Source: Phytoamicus setariae
Lineage (GTDB): Bacteria; Pseudomonadota; Alphaproteobacteria; Rhizobiales; Rhizobiaceae
Direction: 5' to 3'
Assembly: GCF_016722925.1 (NCBI RefSeq)
Contig: NZ_JAEQNC010000001.1
Span: 124,001-188,000 of the forward strand
DNA: 64,000 nucleotides
Made by a program: the position numbers and the translations under genes
Shown here: in pieces, positions 38,175-47,952 of the stretch
How the letters are laid out: each line of letters opens with the position of its first letter
Position numbering within the stretch: the stretch's first letter is position 1
The notes under the pieces: generated by a model
What the model was told of the DNA's origin: nothing
What the model saw: only the letters and a program-made list of their open reading frames with translations
Databases searched by the model: none

Positions 38175-38909
38175 TCAGAAACCAGTTCCGCCCTTGATTT
38201 CCTTGATCGCGGTCTTCACCAGGATCTCGATGTCCTTCAGGAACGAGAAGCTCCTGATATATTCGAGGTCATGTGCGACGCGGCCACGAGCGAGGTCTTC
38301 ACGGTCGGTCGGGCCACGAAAGCCGTTAACCTGGGCAAGGCCGGTCAGACCGGGACGGACCAGATGGCGCAGGTGATATTCCTGCACGAGATCTTCATAG
38401 AGCCGACCAGCGGCCAGCATGCCCGGAACGTGGCAGCGCGGACCAACGAGCGACATGTCGCCCATGAAAATGTTGATGAGCTGCGGCAGTTCGTCAAGGT
38501 TGCTCTTGCGCAGGAAGGCACCGATTCGCGTGACACGCGGATCATTTTCCTTGGTCTGGGCGACGCCGGATTCGTCGCACATATCCGTTCGCATCGAGCG
38601 GAACTTATAGATACGGATCAGTTTGCCGCCGCGACCCCAACGCATCTGGGTAAAGAATACCGGACCGCGATTCTCGATAACGATCGTCGCCGCGATGGCA
38701 GCGAAAAAGGGTAGCAGGAAGGCCAGCGCCAGCCCCGACACGACGACATCGAACGCGCGCTTGGCTGCAAACTGGTAGGGTTTGCGCAGCGCGGCATGGA
38801 TCCAGCTGTCGTCTCTCAGGCCCGGTAGCGCCTGGGTGCCGACGTGAAACGCCCCGTCAAGGGCCGGTGCCGGAAGCGCAATGGTGGTGATGATGTTTCC
38901 AGGATGCAT
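38175..38909 (-). CDS. Undecaprenyl-phosphate sugar transferase (ExoY-like)
   Basis: This monotopic phosphoglycosyl transferase of 244 residues starts repeat-unit synthesis by placing a sugar phosphate on undecaprenyl phosphate. One hydrophobic re-entrant helix (VVVSGLALAFLLPFFAAIAA) precedes the catalytic core with GRGGKLIRIYKFRSM, the Asp-Glu pair in SNLDELPQLINIFMGDMSLV, the GPR motif and RPGLTGLAQVNG. Rhizobial ExoY loads galactose, but the sugar here cannot be read from sequence. The ATG at 38909 is chosen; a GTG at 39002 would add 31 residues. It lies 14 kb from the other polysaccharide genes and could serve them. Confidence 0.88.
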   Translation of the reverse strand: MHPGNIITTIALPAPALDGAFHVGTQALPGLRDDSWIHAALRKPYQFAAKRAFDVVVSGLALAFLLPFFAAIAATIVIENRGPVFFTQMRWGRGGKLIRIYKFRSMRTDMCDESGVAQTKENDPRVTRIGAFLRKSNLDELPQLINIFMGDMSLVGPRCHVPGMLAAGRLYEDLVQEYHLRHLVRPGLTGLAQVNGFRGPTDREDLARGRVAHDLEYIRSFSFLKDIEILVKTAIKEIKGGTGF

Positions 38910-39341
38910 AACTGATTGCCTGAATTGGACTTTTCTTGGCGGGCGGACTATTCGATAGACGAAACACAGTTGATTGTCATCATCAATTAATGAAGCCTTC
39001 ACTATGTTCCGCCACCGTTACCGATTGGCGATGAGAACCATTGATCTGATAAAAACTGCATAAATGTGGCGACTCGCGCTGAATTGCCGGGATAACGCTC
39101 GCCGCAAACGCTTGGCTGCGTCCACAGGACCTATTTTGTCGGCCAGAGCTATTCCGCAACTGCATCTCTGCCATGCTTTCCTCGCATTTCTCTGGCTGCA
39201 CTTCTGGCTGTCCAGCGCACCCTGGACACGCCTATTCCCCGGTTTTTCCTGTCGGAAACCAAGTACAACAAAAATGCGCGAGGCCCCGAAGGGTTCCTCG
39301 CGCAAATGTAAAGCTTGATATGGTGGCTGAATAAGCCGGTT
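38910..39341. other. Intergenic stretch before the ExoY-like gene
   Basis: Apart from a terminator at 39268-39304 for the DUF937 gene and the promoter region of the ExoY-like gene, I see nothing here. A 95-codon minus-strand frame at 39018-39305 has no ribosome site, no motif and unlikely composition. Confidence 0.6.
39268..39304 (-). terminator. Terminator after the DUF937 gene
   Basis: On the minus strand TGCGCGAGG (39304-39296) pairs with CCTCGCGCA (39283-39275) and is followed by TTTTTGTTG. The stem is nine base pairs and the T run is good. Confidence 0.75.
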
Positions 39342-40184
39342 TTATTTCGGTGTATTGGGCTTCAGATTGGAGAGGTAAGTATCGAAGATGCTATCCATGC
39401 TTTTCTGGTAGCTTTTCTGCACCTCGATCCCACTGTCGAACATCTGGTTGACCAGATCAGCAATGCCGCCAGCCTGTGGAGCGGCGTCGGCAGGCTTGGG
39501 AGAATCGCTGTTACCCTGTGCTTGCGTCATCATCGCCTGAAACATTTGCAGGAAAGGATTGTTGGCGAGTGGATTCGCACTCGTGGAACTGTCTTTTCCG
39601 GCCTGCGGTGTGAACATGGCCTGGAACGACTGGGTAAACGGATTGTCGAACATCGGGTTCGATTCGCGCTTGGGCTTGTCGGCGAGGCCGGTCGCCCGCA
39701 TCCACTGATCGAACAGGTTGGCGCCGTTTCCCGATGTGAAGGCTTCGCCCGTCGCCTGAAACTGCTCCGCCATCTGCTTGAAGAAGCCGCCAACCATGGT
39801 GTTGGCAACGATCGGCAGCATCTGCTTGTAAATGTCCTGACCAATACCCGACATTTGCGCGGCCTGTGCGGCGACGGCGCGCGAAACGTCCTTGGAGCCG
39901 AAGATCTGGGCGAGGATCGTGTTGCCGTCAGTTATTCCCTTCGGCGTAAAGGCTTTGGCCATGTCCTCGAAATATTGCGTATAGTTGCCGCTCATTGCCG
40001 ACGACATCAGCGAGGTGAAATCGTAAGGGTTGGTAGCGGTTCTTTTGAGCCCGGTGGAGAACGCCGGCATCAACGCTGCCATGGCATCCTTCATCTGTTC
40101 CTGGGCCAGGCCGAACTGCTTCGACATGGCCTCGACGGCATGACCGTTTTGCGCTTTCAGCATCAGGTCGAACAGAGGCAACAT
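39342..40184 (-). CDS. DUF937-type protein
   Basis: The 280-residue protein is rich in Met, Gln, Ala and Asn. Residues 1-130 resemble the DUF937 helical module (MLPLFDLMLKAQNGHAVEAM, SKQFGLAQEQMKDAMAALMP, ILAQIFGSKDVSRAVAAQAA), where QIFG and the following helix are the usual hallmark. The C-terminal half is low-complexity with repeated FxxMF elements (FTQSFQAMFTP, FLQMFQAMMTQ). No signal peptide or membrane segment is seen. GAAGGA precedes the ATG. It is monocistronic, ended by its own terminator. Function unknown. Confidence 0.7.
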   Translation of the reverse strand: MLPLFDLMLKAQNGHAVEAMSKQFGLAQEQMKDAMAALMPAFSTGLKRTATNPYDFTSLMSSAMSGNYTQYFEDMAKAFTPKGITDGNTILAQIFGSKDVSRAVAAQAAQMSGIGQDIYKQMLPIVANTMVGGFFKQMAEQFQATGEAFTSGNGANLFDQWMRATGLADKPKRESNPMFDNPFTQSFQAMFTPQAGKDSSTSANPLANNPFLQMFQAMMTQAQGNSDSPKPADAAPQAGGIADLVNQMFDSGIEVQKSYQKSMDSIFDTYLSNLKPNTPK

Positions 40185-40301
40185 GGCAATCCTTCCCGTG
40201 TCGGGCGCAATGGAGATTGCTCACTATAGCCCGAATTTGTGATTATCAAACAGGATTTTAGCGTGCGGTGCGCCAAATCTCTGTCGAAGAGGGAAGGGAT
40301 G

Positions 40302-40319
40302 GCGCCCACGTTTGGGCGC
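40302..40319 (-). terminator. Possible terminator after gshA
   Basis: GCGCCCA and TGGGCGC form a seven-base stem around a four-base loop, 9 bases after the gshA stop. The following sequence is only moderately T-rich (CATCCCTTCCCTC). Confidence 0.4.
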
Positions 40320-40327
40320 TGCCACGA

Positions 40328-41701
40328 TCAGTACTTGTAGTCTTCGAACACCATATCGATGTTGCCGTTCCAGCGGCCACTCCAGAGTGAAAGCATCTCG
40401 TCGGCGAGGGTGGCCTTCTTGGCCAGCACTTCGTCCAGCGGTGCGAGAAAAATGCTTTCATCCTGGGCGGAGGAATTCTTCCGGGCGCGTGCCACCAGAC
40501 CCCGGCGGGAAATGTCCACGACCTCCTTGCCGATCTCGAACAGGTCGCGGCCGCCGAGCTTGGCGTTCAGTGCTTCTGTCGGTACGGTGTTGCGAAGCCG
40601 CAGCACGTCCTCGTAGCTCCAATCCTTCACCAGCGTCTCGGCTTCGGCAAGTGCACCTGCGTCATAGAGCAGGCCGACCCAGAGTGCCGGAAGTGCGCAG
40701 ATGCGCCGCCAGGGGCCGCCATCGGCGCCGCGCATTTCGAGGAAGCGCTTCAGCCGCACGTCCGGAAAGAGCGTGGAAAGGTGGTTGGTCCAGTCGCCCA
40801 TATTGGGCTGCCAGTCGGCGACCTCGCCCTTCAGCGCGCCTGCCATGAACTGGCGGAACGTCACATGGGTACAGTCGTGATAGGCGCCGTCGCGCACGAT
40901 GAAGTACATCGGCACATCAAGCGCCCATTCGACATAGTCCGCGTAGCCGAAGTTGTCCGAGAATGCGAAGGGCAGCAGACCGGCGCGCTGGTTGTCGGTG
41001 TCGCGCCAGATATCGCCGCGCCAGGACTTGAGGCCATTCGGCTGGCCATTGCTGAAGGGCGAACTGGCAAAAAGCGCCGTTGCCAGCGGTTGCAGCTTCA
41101 AGCCTACCTGCATCTTGCGACGCATGTCGGTTTCCGAGGAGAAGTCGAGATTGACCTGAATCGTACAGGTCCGGTACATCATGTCGAGGCCCTGGCTTCC
41201 GACCTTGGGCATATAGCGTGACATGATGCCATAGCGCGATTTCGGCATGCGCGGCGTCTCGTCGAACGTCCATTTCGGGCTGCCGCCTATGCCGAGAAAT
41301 GCAATGCCGAGCGGTTCGCCGATTTCGCGCATCAGCGCCAGATGCTGGCCGGTTTCCTTGCAGGTCTCATGCAGGTTTTCCAGCGGTGCGCCGGACAATT
41401 CGAACTGTCCGCCGGGCTCGAGCGAAATTGCGCCCATGCCATCGGGACCGGCGAGGCCGATGATGTTGCCGGCATCGATGATCGGCTCCCAGCCAAGCTT
41501 TGCCTGCATCGTATCGAGTAGTGCCTTGATGCTGGCATCCCCGGCATAGGGTACCGGCGAATTGTCCTTGGTGAAGAACACGAATTTCTCGTGCTCTGTA
41601 CCGATGCGGAAGGCGCTTTCAGGCTTTTCGCCAGCGGCGATATAGGCGATCAGGTCATCGACGGAGGAGACGTGTGTGCTGTCGGTAGTATCACGGGCCA
41701 T
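40328..41701 (-). CDS. gshA: Glutamate-cysteine ligase
   Basis: This is the first enzyme of glutathione synthesis: it joins glutamate and cysteine with ATP in the cytoplasm. The 457-residue length and motifs (FRIGTEHEKFVF near the N-terminus, DGMGAISLEPGGQFELSGAP, MYRTCTIQVNLDF, MRGADGGPWRRICALPALWV) mark the plant/alphaproteobacterial type rather than the enteric GshA. Two Cys in the core are in positions where plant enzymes can form redox disulfides, but their use here is unknown. The rsmE gene lies 120 bases upstream on the same strand. Confidence 0.95.
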   Translation of the reverse strand: MARDTTDSTHVSSVDDLIAYIAAGEKPESAFRIGTEHEKFVFFTKDNSPVPYAGDASIKALLDTMQAKLGWEPIIDAGNIIGLAGPDGMGAISLEPGGQFELSGAPLENLHETCKETGQHLALMREIGEPLGIAFLGIGGSPKWTFDETPRMPKSRYGIMSRYMPKVGSQGLDMMYRTCTIQVNLDFSSETDMRRKMQVGLKLQPLATALFASSPFSNGQPNGLKSWRGDIWRDTDNQRAGLLPFAFSDNFGYADYVEWALDVPMYFIVRDGAYHDCTHVTFRQFMAGALKGEVADWQPNMGDWTNHLSTLFPDVRLKRFLEMRGADGGPWRRICALPALWVGLLYDAGALAEAETLVKDWSYEDVLRLRNTVPTEALNAKLGGRDLFEIGKEVVDISRRGLVARARKNSSAQDESIFLAPLDEVLAKKATLADEMLSLWSGRWNGNIDMVFEDYKY

Positions 41702-41821
41702 GTCAAATTCTTCATAAATGGAGAGGGCATGCAGGTCCGCAGGCCACCGGGAGATTTGCTTGTACCGTCTTCATGTGTTTTGCAAGTGAAAAGGATTCAA
41801 GCCCTTGTCAAATTTATCTGA

Positions 41822-42559
41822 TCAATGCCAGTCGCCGATGGTGGCCTGGATGATTGCAAATGCAGCGACCGCAGCCGTATCAGCCCGCAGAATCCGCGGG
41901 CCCAGCGGGATGGCGGTGACGAAGTCGAGCGACCGAAGCAATTGCCGCTCGTCTTCGGAAAATCCGCCCTCCGGGCCGATCAACAGCGCGTGCTGCTTTT
42001 CCTTGATCGCGCCGAGCGCCGGAACGGGATTATTGGTCTCCGCGCCTTCGTCACAATAGATGATGCGCCGCTCGGCTGGCCAGGTTTCCAGCAGGGTAGT
42101 CAGGCGCACCGGCTCACGGACGTCCGGGATCGCCAGAATGCCGCATTGTTCCGCCGCTTCAATCGCATTGGCCCTCAAGCGATCGATGGAGGTGATCCTG
42201 CCCTGCACATGCTGGGTCATGACCGGCTGGATGACACCGGCACCCATCTCGACCGATTTCTGGATCAGGTAGTCGAGACGGCCGACCTTCAGGGGCGCAA
42301 AGAGGTAGTGCAGATCGGAATCGGCCGGTTGCGGGCGGGTTATTTCGATCGGTATCAGGTCGACCTTCTTGCGCGAGGGGTAGCTGGCGCGCGCAAGCCA
42401 TTCGCCGTCCCTGCCATTGAAAATCAGCAGTTCGGCATTGTCGTCCATTCTCAGGACATTGGCGAGGTAGTTGAACTGGTCGCTGTCAGTGGCGATGGCT
42501 TTGCCGGCCTCGATGGGAGCGGAAACAAAAAGCCTCTGCATTCGGAAATTGGCGCGCAT
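41822..42559 (-). CDS. rsmE: 16S rRNA (uracil-1498-N3)-methyltransferase RsmE
   Basis: This 245-residue SPOUT methyltransferase uses SAM to methylate U1498 of 16S rRNA. It begins [17 protein letters not shown]. Family motifs include [57 protein letters not shown] and the SAM knot [13 protein letters not shown], then [16 protein letters not shown] at 42559 follows AGGA; a TTG one codon earlier is less likely. The phosphate transporter gene ends 10 bases upstream. Confidence 0.95.
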   Translation of the reverse strand: MRANFRMQRLFVSAPIEAGKAIATDSDQFNYLANVLRMDDNAELLIFNGRDGEWLARASYPSRKKVDLIPIEITRPQPADSDLHYLFAPLKVGRLDYLIQKSVEMGAGVIQPVMTQHVQGRITSIDRLRANAIEAAEQCGILAIPDVREPVRLTTLLETWPAERRIIYCDEGAETNNPVPALGAIKEKQHALLIGPEGGFSEDERQLLRSLDFVTAIPLGPRILRADTAAVAAFAIIQATIGDWH

Positions 42560-42569
42560 CAAGAGATCC

Positions 42570-44117
42570 TTAAAAATCGAAGCGGATAAGCAGCATCGCG
42601 ATGGCCGCCGCCAGCAGGCCGGAAGCGGGTACGGTGATCATCCACGCTGCGAGAATGGAGCTGAGATAGGAGCGACGAACGAGATACCGGTACCGGCGGT
42701 GCTCGCCACCATCTTCTGCGTCGTCGTCGTCGGAGGGGCGATTGGCGCGTGCTAGTGTCTTGGCGGCAGAATTGTCGCCCTGTTCGGCCTTGCGCTCGAT
42801 ATAGGCCCGTCGACGCGCGGAGTTTGCGGTGTACCACTCGCGAAAAATGCCCACTCCGAACACTGATCCAACAGCAATATGCGTCGTACTGACCGGCATT
42901 CCGAAGGCGGAAGCAACAATAACGGTCGTGGCGGCAGATGTGGCGACGCAATAGGCGCGCAGGGGATTGAGGCGGGTGATCTGTGCGCCGACGATGCGGA
43001 TAAGGCGCGGCCCGAACAGCAACAACCCAATGGAGATCCCAAATGCGCCGATAGCTGTGACCCAGATCGGCGCGTCGCCATTGGTGGCGATGCTTTGAAT
43101 GCCGCTGGCCTCCACGATCGCAGCCAGCGGGCCGATCGCGTTGGAAACGTCGTTGGCGCCATGGGCGAAGGATAGCAGGGCTGCCGAAAAGACCAGCGGC
43201 AGGCGAAACAGGATCTTGAGAGACTGGTTGCGATTGTCGAGTTTGGCGGACGCCCGCGCGACAATACCGCGATACAGGAAGTAGCTGGCAAAGCCGGCGC
43301 CAACACCGGCGACGATGGCATGCCAGACCTGAAACGGTCCTACGATCTGCACGACAATCAGCAGAATGTAGCTCAGGAAAGCGCCGGTCATCAGGGCCAG
43401 AAGCAGCGGAACCCACTTGCGCGCACCCGCGATCTTATCCTCGCGGTAGATGATGGTTTCCTTGATGAACCAGAGCAGTGCGATGGCGATTGCACCACCG
43501 AGGATGGGTGAAATGACCCAGCTGATGGCGATCCCGCCCAGCAAGGACCACTTGATCGCGCCCAGTCCCGCAACGGCTGCGCCCGCGCCCATGATGCCGC
43601 CGACGATCGAATGTGTCGTCGAGACGGGCGCATTGAGCCAGGTCGCTATGTTGATCCACAACGCCGCTGAAAGCAGGGCGCTCATCATGATGACGATCAT
43701 TTGGTCCGCATCGGGCACAAGCGTCGAGCTGACGATGCCGGACTTGATCGTATCCACGACCGCGCCTCCGGCCAACATGGCGCCGGCGATTTCGAAGATC
43801 GCGGCGATGATCAGCGCGCCGGCCATGCTGATAGCCTTGGCCCCCACCGCTGCCCCGACATTGTTGGTCACGTCGTTGGCGCCGATATTCATGGCCATGT
43901 AGGCCGCCACGATAGAGGCGGCGACGACGATCAGCCCGCCAGGATTGGTGGAAACGAATGCAGCCGCAAACAGTGCCGAGGCGGCCACGAATATGAGGGC
44001 CAGCCCGGGTGCAGCCAGGCGCATGACGACGAATTGGGTCGCGGTCTCGATAAAGCCCAGCTTTTCGAGGTCCTTGTCCAATGTCGGTTTTTCAAAAGGT
44101 GAATTCGGCTCGCTCAT
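42570..44117 (-). CDS. pit: PiT family inorganic phosphate transporter
   Basis: This low-affinity phosphate/cation symporter of the inner membrane has 515 residues and about 10-12 membrane segments. The duplicated PiT signatures are clear: [20 protein letters not shown] in the first half and [19 protein letters not shown] in the second, plus two [16 protein letters not shown] motifs. A cytoplasmic loop rich in Asp and Arg lies near residues 440-475. No PhoU-like partner gene is adjacent. Confidence 0.93.
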   Translation of the reverse strand: MSEPNSPFEKPTLDKDLEKLGFIETATQFVVMRLAAPGLALIFVAASALFAAAFVSTNPGGLIVVAASIVAAYMAMNIGANDVTNNVGAAVGAKAISMAGALIIAAIFEIAGAMLAGGAVVDTIKSGIVSSTLVPDADQMIVIMMSALLSAALWINIATWLNAPVSTTHSIVGGIMGAGAAVAGLGAIKWSLLGGIAISWVISPILGGAIAIALLWFIKETIIYREDKIAGARKWVPLLLALMTGAFLSYILLIVVQIVGPFQVWHAIVAGVGAGFASYFLYRGIVARASAKLDNRNQSLKILFRLPLVFSAALLSFAHGANDVSNAIGPLAAIVEASGIQSIATNGDAPIWVTAIGAFGISIGLLLFGPRLIRIVGAQITRLNPLRAYCVATSAATTVIVASAFGMPVSTTHIAVGSVFGVGIFREWYTANSARRRAYIERKAEQGDNSAAKTLARANRPSDDDDAEDGGEHRRYRYLVRRSYLSSILAAWMITVPASGLLAAAIAMLLIRFDF

Positions 44118-44180
44118 CGTTCAATCCAGTTTTCGCCGCTTAGGCTGAAATCCGCAAAGCGGCAACTGGAAAACGCGTCG

Positions 44181-44663
44181 TCATCCACGGGTGGCAGAGA
44201 AACGTTGCGAAAAGTGGTGGATCAATCTTTTCAGTTCAGGCTCGTGCACGCGACGCTCGGCAACGGCCGGGCTGACCCATTCGATGCGGCGCTTGCCCTT
44301 TTCCTTGAAGTTTTCGACTTGCGAAGTCACTCGGAGCGCATAGACCTGGACCTGGCATGGAACAGCCACTCCATCGCCAAGACCCTTCTGGTAAGTATAG
44401 GTTCCGGTTGGCTGATTTTCCGGCTGTCCGATGACGCCGGCCTCTTCAAGAGCTTCCTGTGCCGCGACCTCATGGCCGGGCTTGTCGCCCATGGGCCAGC
44501 CCTTCGGAATGACCCATCGGCCAGTATCCCGGCTGGTCAGAACGAGGATTTCGGGTTCGCCGGTCGCTTCAGCAATACGGTAGCACAGCGCCGCAAATTG
44601 TCCCCGCCGTGGCCGGCGAAACATCAACTGTACAGAGTCTGAAATACCGGTGAAAATGTTCAA
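44181..44663 (-). CDS. NUDIX hydrolase
   Basis: This cytoplasmic 160-residue NUDIX enzyme would cleave a nucleoside diphosphate linked to another group. The motif reads WVIPKGWPMGDK followed by PGHEVAAQEALEEAGVIGQ. The REUxEExGU core is QEALEEAGV, with Gln for Arg, as in the diphosphoinositol-polyphosphate-type rhizobial subgroup starting PKGWPM. The metal-binding Glu pair is present. Substrate unknown. It lies 63 bases before the phosphate transporter gene on the same strand. Confidence 0.85.
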   Translation of the reverse strand: MNIFTGISDSVQLMFRRPRRGQFAALCYRIAEATGEPEILVLTSRDTGRWVIPKGWPMGDKPGHEVAAQEALEEAGVIGQPENQPTGTYTYQKGLGDGVAVPCQVQVYALRVTSQVENFKEKGKRRIEWVSPAVAERRVHEPELKRLIHHFSQRFSATRG

Positions 44664-44825
44664 CTGCAGCTACCGCCTGGAGCCTCTGCGAATCATGGAA
44701 TACAATTCTCTAAATATAGCAGGGCATTTGTAGCATTTTGATGAATTTGTTTCTGGATATCGATGTTGATCACAGAAATTTACATCGAACGTTCCAGAAA
44801 TGACACGAAATCTGGCCCGGATAGC

Positions 44826-45221
44826 TTAATCGTACAAATAGTACTCGCCCCAACTCTCCCGTGAAATCTTCTCGCCGATCTTGTAGTCAAGAGCGACCAC
44901 ATCCAGATTTTGGGGGCCGGTGTGGCACTTGAAGGAAAGCCGATACCAGTCGCCGTGGCTGCGAAATACAGCGCCGGGTGCCTCGATCCAGTCCTTGCCG
45001 TAGACGGGATCCTTGAACGTATAGGCGATGACCTTATCGGGTTGGTACGGGTTGTCGTCGGCCTTGATACGAAACATCGCTTCCGTGTCGCATGCTTGTT
45101 CCAGTCGCGTCTTTGGGTCGAGTTTCAGGAGCTGCGCCTTGAGCTTGCCGTCCACCGCAAAACTATGGGACGGAAGGGTAGCCAAGAGAAGAGACGCTGC
45201 GGCCGTGCATGCAAATTTCAA
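44826..45221 (-). CDS. DUF930-type exported protein
   Basis: This is a 131-residue secreted protein with a signal peptide (CTAAASLLLATLPSHSFA). The mature part LLKLDPKTRLEQACDTEAMF, then DKVIAYTFKDPV and WYRLSFKCHTGPQNLDVVAL, fits DUF930, a family common in rhizobia and Brucella. Two Cys, in EQACDTE and SFKCHTG, probably form a disulfide. It is monocistronic. Function unknown. Confidence 0.75.
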   Translation of the reverse strand: MKFACTAAASLLLATLPSHSFAVDGKLKAQLLKLDPKTRLEQACDTEAMFRIKADDNPYQPDKVIAYTFKDPVYGKDWIEAPGAVFRSHGDWYRLSFKCHTGPQNLDVVALDYKIGEKISRESWGEYYLYD

Positions 45222-45600
45222 ACTGTTCTCCCGCGTTCAAATCTGGTGGTTCTCACTTAGAAAGCGAGGGTGACTTAGACCTGCGGGACTCTGCTGGCAA
45301 CAAACCGCAGCGAGGAAAATGTCCCAAATACGCCATCTGTGTGCCCACCGGGCCACCCGGTAAGCAGGAAGCGGTCGCACACCCGCCGAGGATGTAAGGG
45401 TTTCCTAACATAATTACGGGTTCGTTCGGGCAACCGGATTAGTTGTGGACGAGTTTAACAACGGTCATGCGGCTCAACGATGCTCGGCACGGGGTGGCAA
45501 TATGATCGCGATACCGCAAACCTCCTCCGGCATCAGCCGTACCTGCCATCTGCGGGTACGGCTGGAAGACGCCGATCGAGGGTTGCCTGGGCAAAAACGC
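45222..45600. other. Intergenic stretch before lldD end
   Basis: I see no gene, RNA or clear terminator in these 379 bases. They must hold the promoter of the DUF930 gene and the end of the lldRD transcript. Short frames here lack ribosome sites. Confidence 0.5.
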
Positions 45601-46737
45601 CTACGCGTCGATGATGTCGCGGTTGATCTGGCTGATGTTTTTCTTGCCGCACAACGCCATGGTGATGTCCATCTCGCGCTGCAGGATTTCAAGCGTGCGG
45701 GTGACGCCCGCCTTGCCGCCGGCGCCGAGCCCATAGAGGAATGGCCGGCCGATATAGGTGCCCTTGGCGCCGAGTGCCACCGCTTTCAGGACGTCTTGAC
45801 CTGAGCGGATGCCGCCGTCGAGGTGCACCTCGATCTTGTCACCGACCGCATCCACGATCCTTGGCAGCATCGAGATGGAGGAGCGAGCGCCATCGAGCTG
45901 GCGTCCGCCATGGTTGGATACGATGATGGCATCGGCGCCGGTATCGGCTGCCGCGCGTGCATCCTCCGTATCAAGCACGCCCTTGAGGATAAGCGGGCCG
46001 CCCCACTTTTCCTTGATCCAGGCGACATCCTTCCACGAAAGCTGCGGATCGAACTGCTCGGCAGTCCACGCCGAAAGGGAAGAGAGGTCGGAGACATTCT
46101 TGGCATGGCCTGCAATATTGCGGAACGTGCGGCGCTGGGTTTGCAGCATCTCCAGGCACCAGAAGGGGCGCGTCGCCATTTGCCAGATGTGCTTGGGAGT
46201 GAATTTCGGCGGAGCCGAAAGACCGTTTCGCAGATCCTTGTGACGCTGACCGAGGATCTGCAGGTCGAGTGTCAGCACCAATGCCGAGCACTTCGCCGCT
46301 TTTGCCCGGTTGATCAGGTTTTCGACGAATTCGCGATCCTTCATCACATAGAGCTGGAACCAGAACGGCTTCTTGGTAACCGATGCGACATCCTCGATCG
46401 AGCAGATGCTCATCGTCGATAGCGTAAACGGCACGCCGAATTCCTCGGCCGCCTGTGCAGCCAGCATTTCGCCGTCCGCATGCTGCATGCCCGTCAGGCC
46501 GGTGGGTGACAGCGCCACCGGCATGGACACCTTCTGCCCGATCATCGTCGATTCCAGCGTCCTGCCGGTCATGTCGACCAGCACCCGTTGCCGAAGCTTG
46601 ATCTTGGCGAAATCGTCTTCGTTGGCCCGATAGGTGCTTTCGGTCCAGGCGCCGCTGTCGGCGTAATCGAAGAACATCTTCGGCACGCGGCGGCGGGCGC
46701 GCTCTTTCATTTCGGCAATGGTCAGGACGGATTTCAT
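45601..46737 (-). CDS. lldD: L-lactate dehydrogenase (FMN-dependent)
   Basis: This membrane-associated flavoenzyme oxidises L-lactate to pyruvate and feeds the quinone pool. It has 378 residues, the family length. The TIM barrel shows RRVPKMFFDYADSGAWTEST near the start, VALSPTGLTGMQHADGE, ALVLTLDLQILGQRHKDLRN, the FMN/active-site IIVSNHGGRQLDGA with the catalytic His, and VHLDGGIRSGQDVLKAVALG. ATG at 46737 is chosen because AGGA precedes it and the protein then begins MKSVLTIAEM. A frame 63 codons longer starts at 46926 and overlaps the lldR stop as ATGA, but its extra part looks non-conserved. Confidence 0.93.
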   Translation of the reverse strand: MKSVLTIAEMKERARRRVPKMFFDYADSGAWTESTYRANEDDFAKIKLRQRVLVDMTGRTLESTMIGQKVSMPVALSPTGLTGMQHADGEMLAAQAAEEFGVPFTLSTMSICSIEDVASVTKKPFWFQLYVMKDREFVENLINRAKAAKCSALVLTLDLQILGQRHKDLRNGLSAPPKFTPKHIWQMATRPFWCLEMLQTQRRTFRNIAGHAKNVSDLSSLSAWTAEQFDPQLSWKDVAWIKEKWGGPLILKGVLDTEDARAAADTGADAIIVSNHGGRQLDGARSSISMLPRIVDAVGDKIEVHLDGGIRSGQDVLKAVALGAKGTYIGRPFLYGLGAGGKAGVTRTLEILQREMDITMALCGKKNISQINRDIIDA

Positions 46738-46922
46738 GTCTGGTTTTCCTATGGAGTCTTGGGGCCCTGAAATGTCGAGGGCGGTGTCTTGCAATGGCGC
46801 GAGATCGCGGCCTGCCGTTGCCAGAACGACAGCGCGGCTTTCGGCTTCATGATGTTGAGCAGGCATGTCCGGCGAGCGGGTCGGATCCCGGTCGTGCATG
46901 TCATCGATTTTCGAGGTCGATT

Positions 46923-47744
46923 TCATATCCGTCTTCCTTTTGTGCTCTTGTCGTCCGCCGGGGCGGACTTCGATGTTTCCCTCTGTACTTTCCTCAGATT
47001 GGCAATCTTCTCGCGCTCCAGCGAAAGTGCGGCTTCCGCAGCAGTCGCGGCGACATAGTCGATGTGTCGTTCGGCTGTATTGCGCGCGGCCTGCGCATCC
47101 CCCGAAACGATTGCCACAACGATTGCCGCGTGCTGTGCAAGCAACGTCTCGCGCGCTTCGGGCATGTTCAGGATCAGCTTCCGATGATGGAAGATGCCCT
47201 CGCTCAACAGTCGGTAGCAGGCGCGCAGCGTGTGCATGAGAATGAGATTGTGCGCCGCTTCGCCGATGGCATTGTGGAGCTCGACATCGGCATCGAGTTC
47301 TCCTTCGGGATCGCCGCGTTCGTGCAACTCCTTCATCTTGGCGAAGATGGACGACAGCCGCTCGCGATCCGCGGGCGTTGCCCTTTGCGCGGCCAGTTCC
47401 GAGGCATGCCCTTCCAGTTCCCGGCGGTATTCGAGGTAGTCGCGCGTCGCCCGGTCATGTCGCGAGACCAGTTGGGCGACCGGTTTGGAAAAAACCTGGC
47501 CGATGAGATCGGCGACATAGGTACCGCCGCCATGGCGGCTGACGATCAACTGCCGGTTCTCCAGTTCCTTCAGCGCCTCGCGCAGCACCGGGCGGGAAAT
47601 GTCGAGCTGCTCCGCGAGGTCGCGTTCGCTCGGCAACCGGTCGCCGCTCGACAGAACCCCATCGAGCAGCAGCAATTCGATCTGCCGCACGGCCTCGTCG
47701 GCAGTGCGCATGTGATCGATTCCCTGGAAAAGTTCGTCGCCCAT
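46923..47744 (-). CDS. lldR: GntR/FadR-family regulator of lactate use
   Basis: This is a 273-residue transcription factor. The winged helix is at residues 10-80 (LSSGDRLPSERDLAEQLDIS, RPVLREALKELENRQLIVSR). The all-helical FCD ligand domain follows, with metal-binding-type residues Asp and His in ADVELHNAIGEAAHN and the ERHIDYVAA end. Next to lldD it is best read as LldR, which releases DNA in response to lactate. AGGAG precedes the ATG, and an inverted repeat at 47781-47807 may be its operator. It is the first gene of the lldRD unit. Confidence 0.85.
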   Translation of the reverse strand: MGDELFQGIDHMRTADEAVRQIELLLLDGVLSSGDRLPSERDLAEQLDISRPVLREALKELENRQLIVSRHGGGTYVADLIGQVFSKPVAQLVSRHDRATRDYLEYRRELEGHASELAAQRATPADRERLSSIFAKMKELHERGDPEGELDADVELHNAIGEAAHNLILMHTLRACYRLLSEGIFHHRKLILNMPEARETLLAQHAAIVVAIVSGDAQAARNTAERHIDYVAATAAEAALSLEREKIANLRKVQRETSKSAPADDKSTKGRRI

Positions 47745-47780
47745 GATGGTCTCCTGTCAAGCAATTTAGCAGGAAACGCA

Positions 47781-47807
47781 AAAGTGGTCAATTTTGTTAT
47801 CCACTTT
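47781..47807. promoter_or_regulatory. Inverted repeat upstream of lldR, possible operator
   Basis: AAAGTGG and CCACTTT are seven-base perfect inverted arms separated by 13 AT-rich bases, 37 bases before the lldR start. FadR-type regulators bind short TGG-N-CCA palindromes, so self-control is plausible; the spacer is longer than usual for this family. Confidence 0.4.
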
Positions 47808-47952
47808 CTCGATGGCGGAGGCGGTGTCTTCGCCGAGGCGCGTTGCCGCCGATTTCATGGACTTTTTCGTTGTGCCTGCGGCAAAGCGCCGCTTCCCTTT
47901 TTTAGTGATCTTCGCCAGACTGCGTGAGGGGAACCTAGGGGGACAAGCATAT

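Noticed and set aside
39018-39305. 95-codon minus-strand frame between the ExoY-like and DUF937 genes
   Set aside because: It contains the DUF937 terminator within its own coding part and has no gene-like traits.
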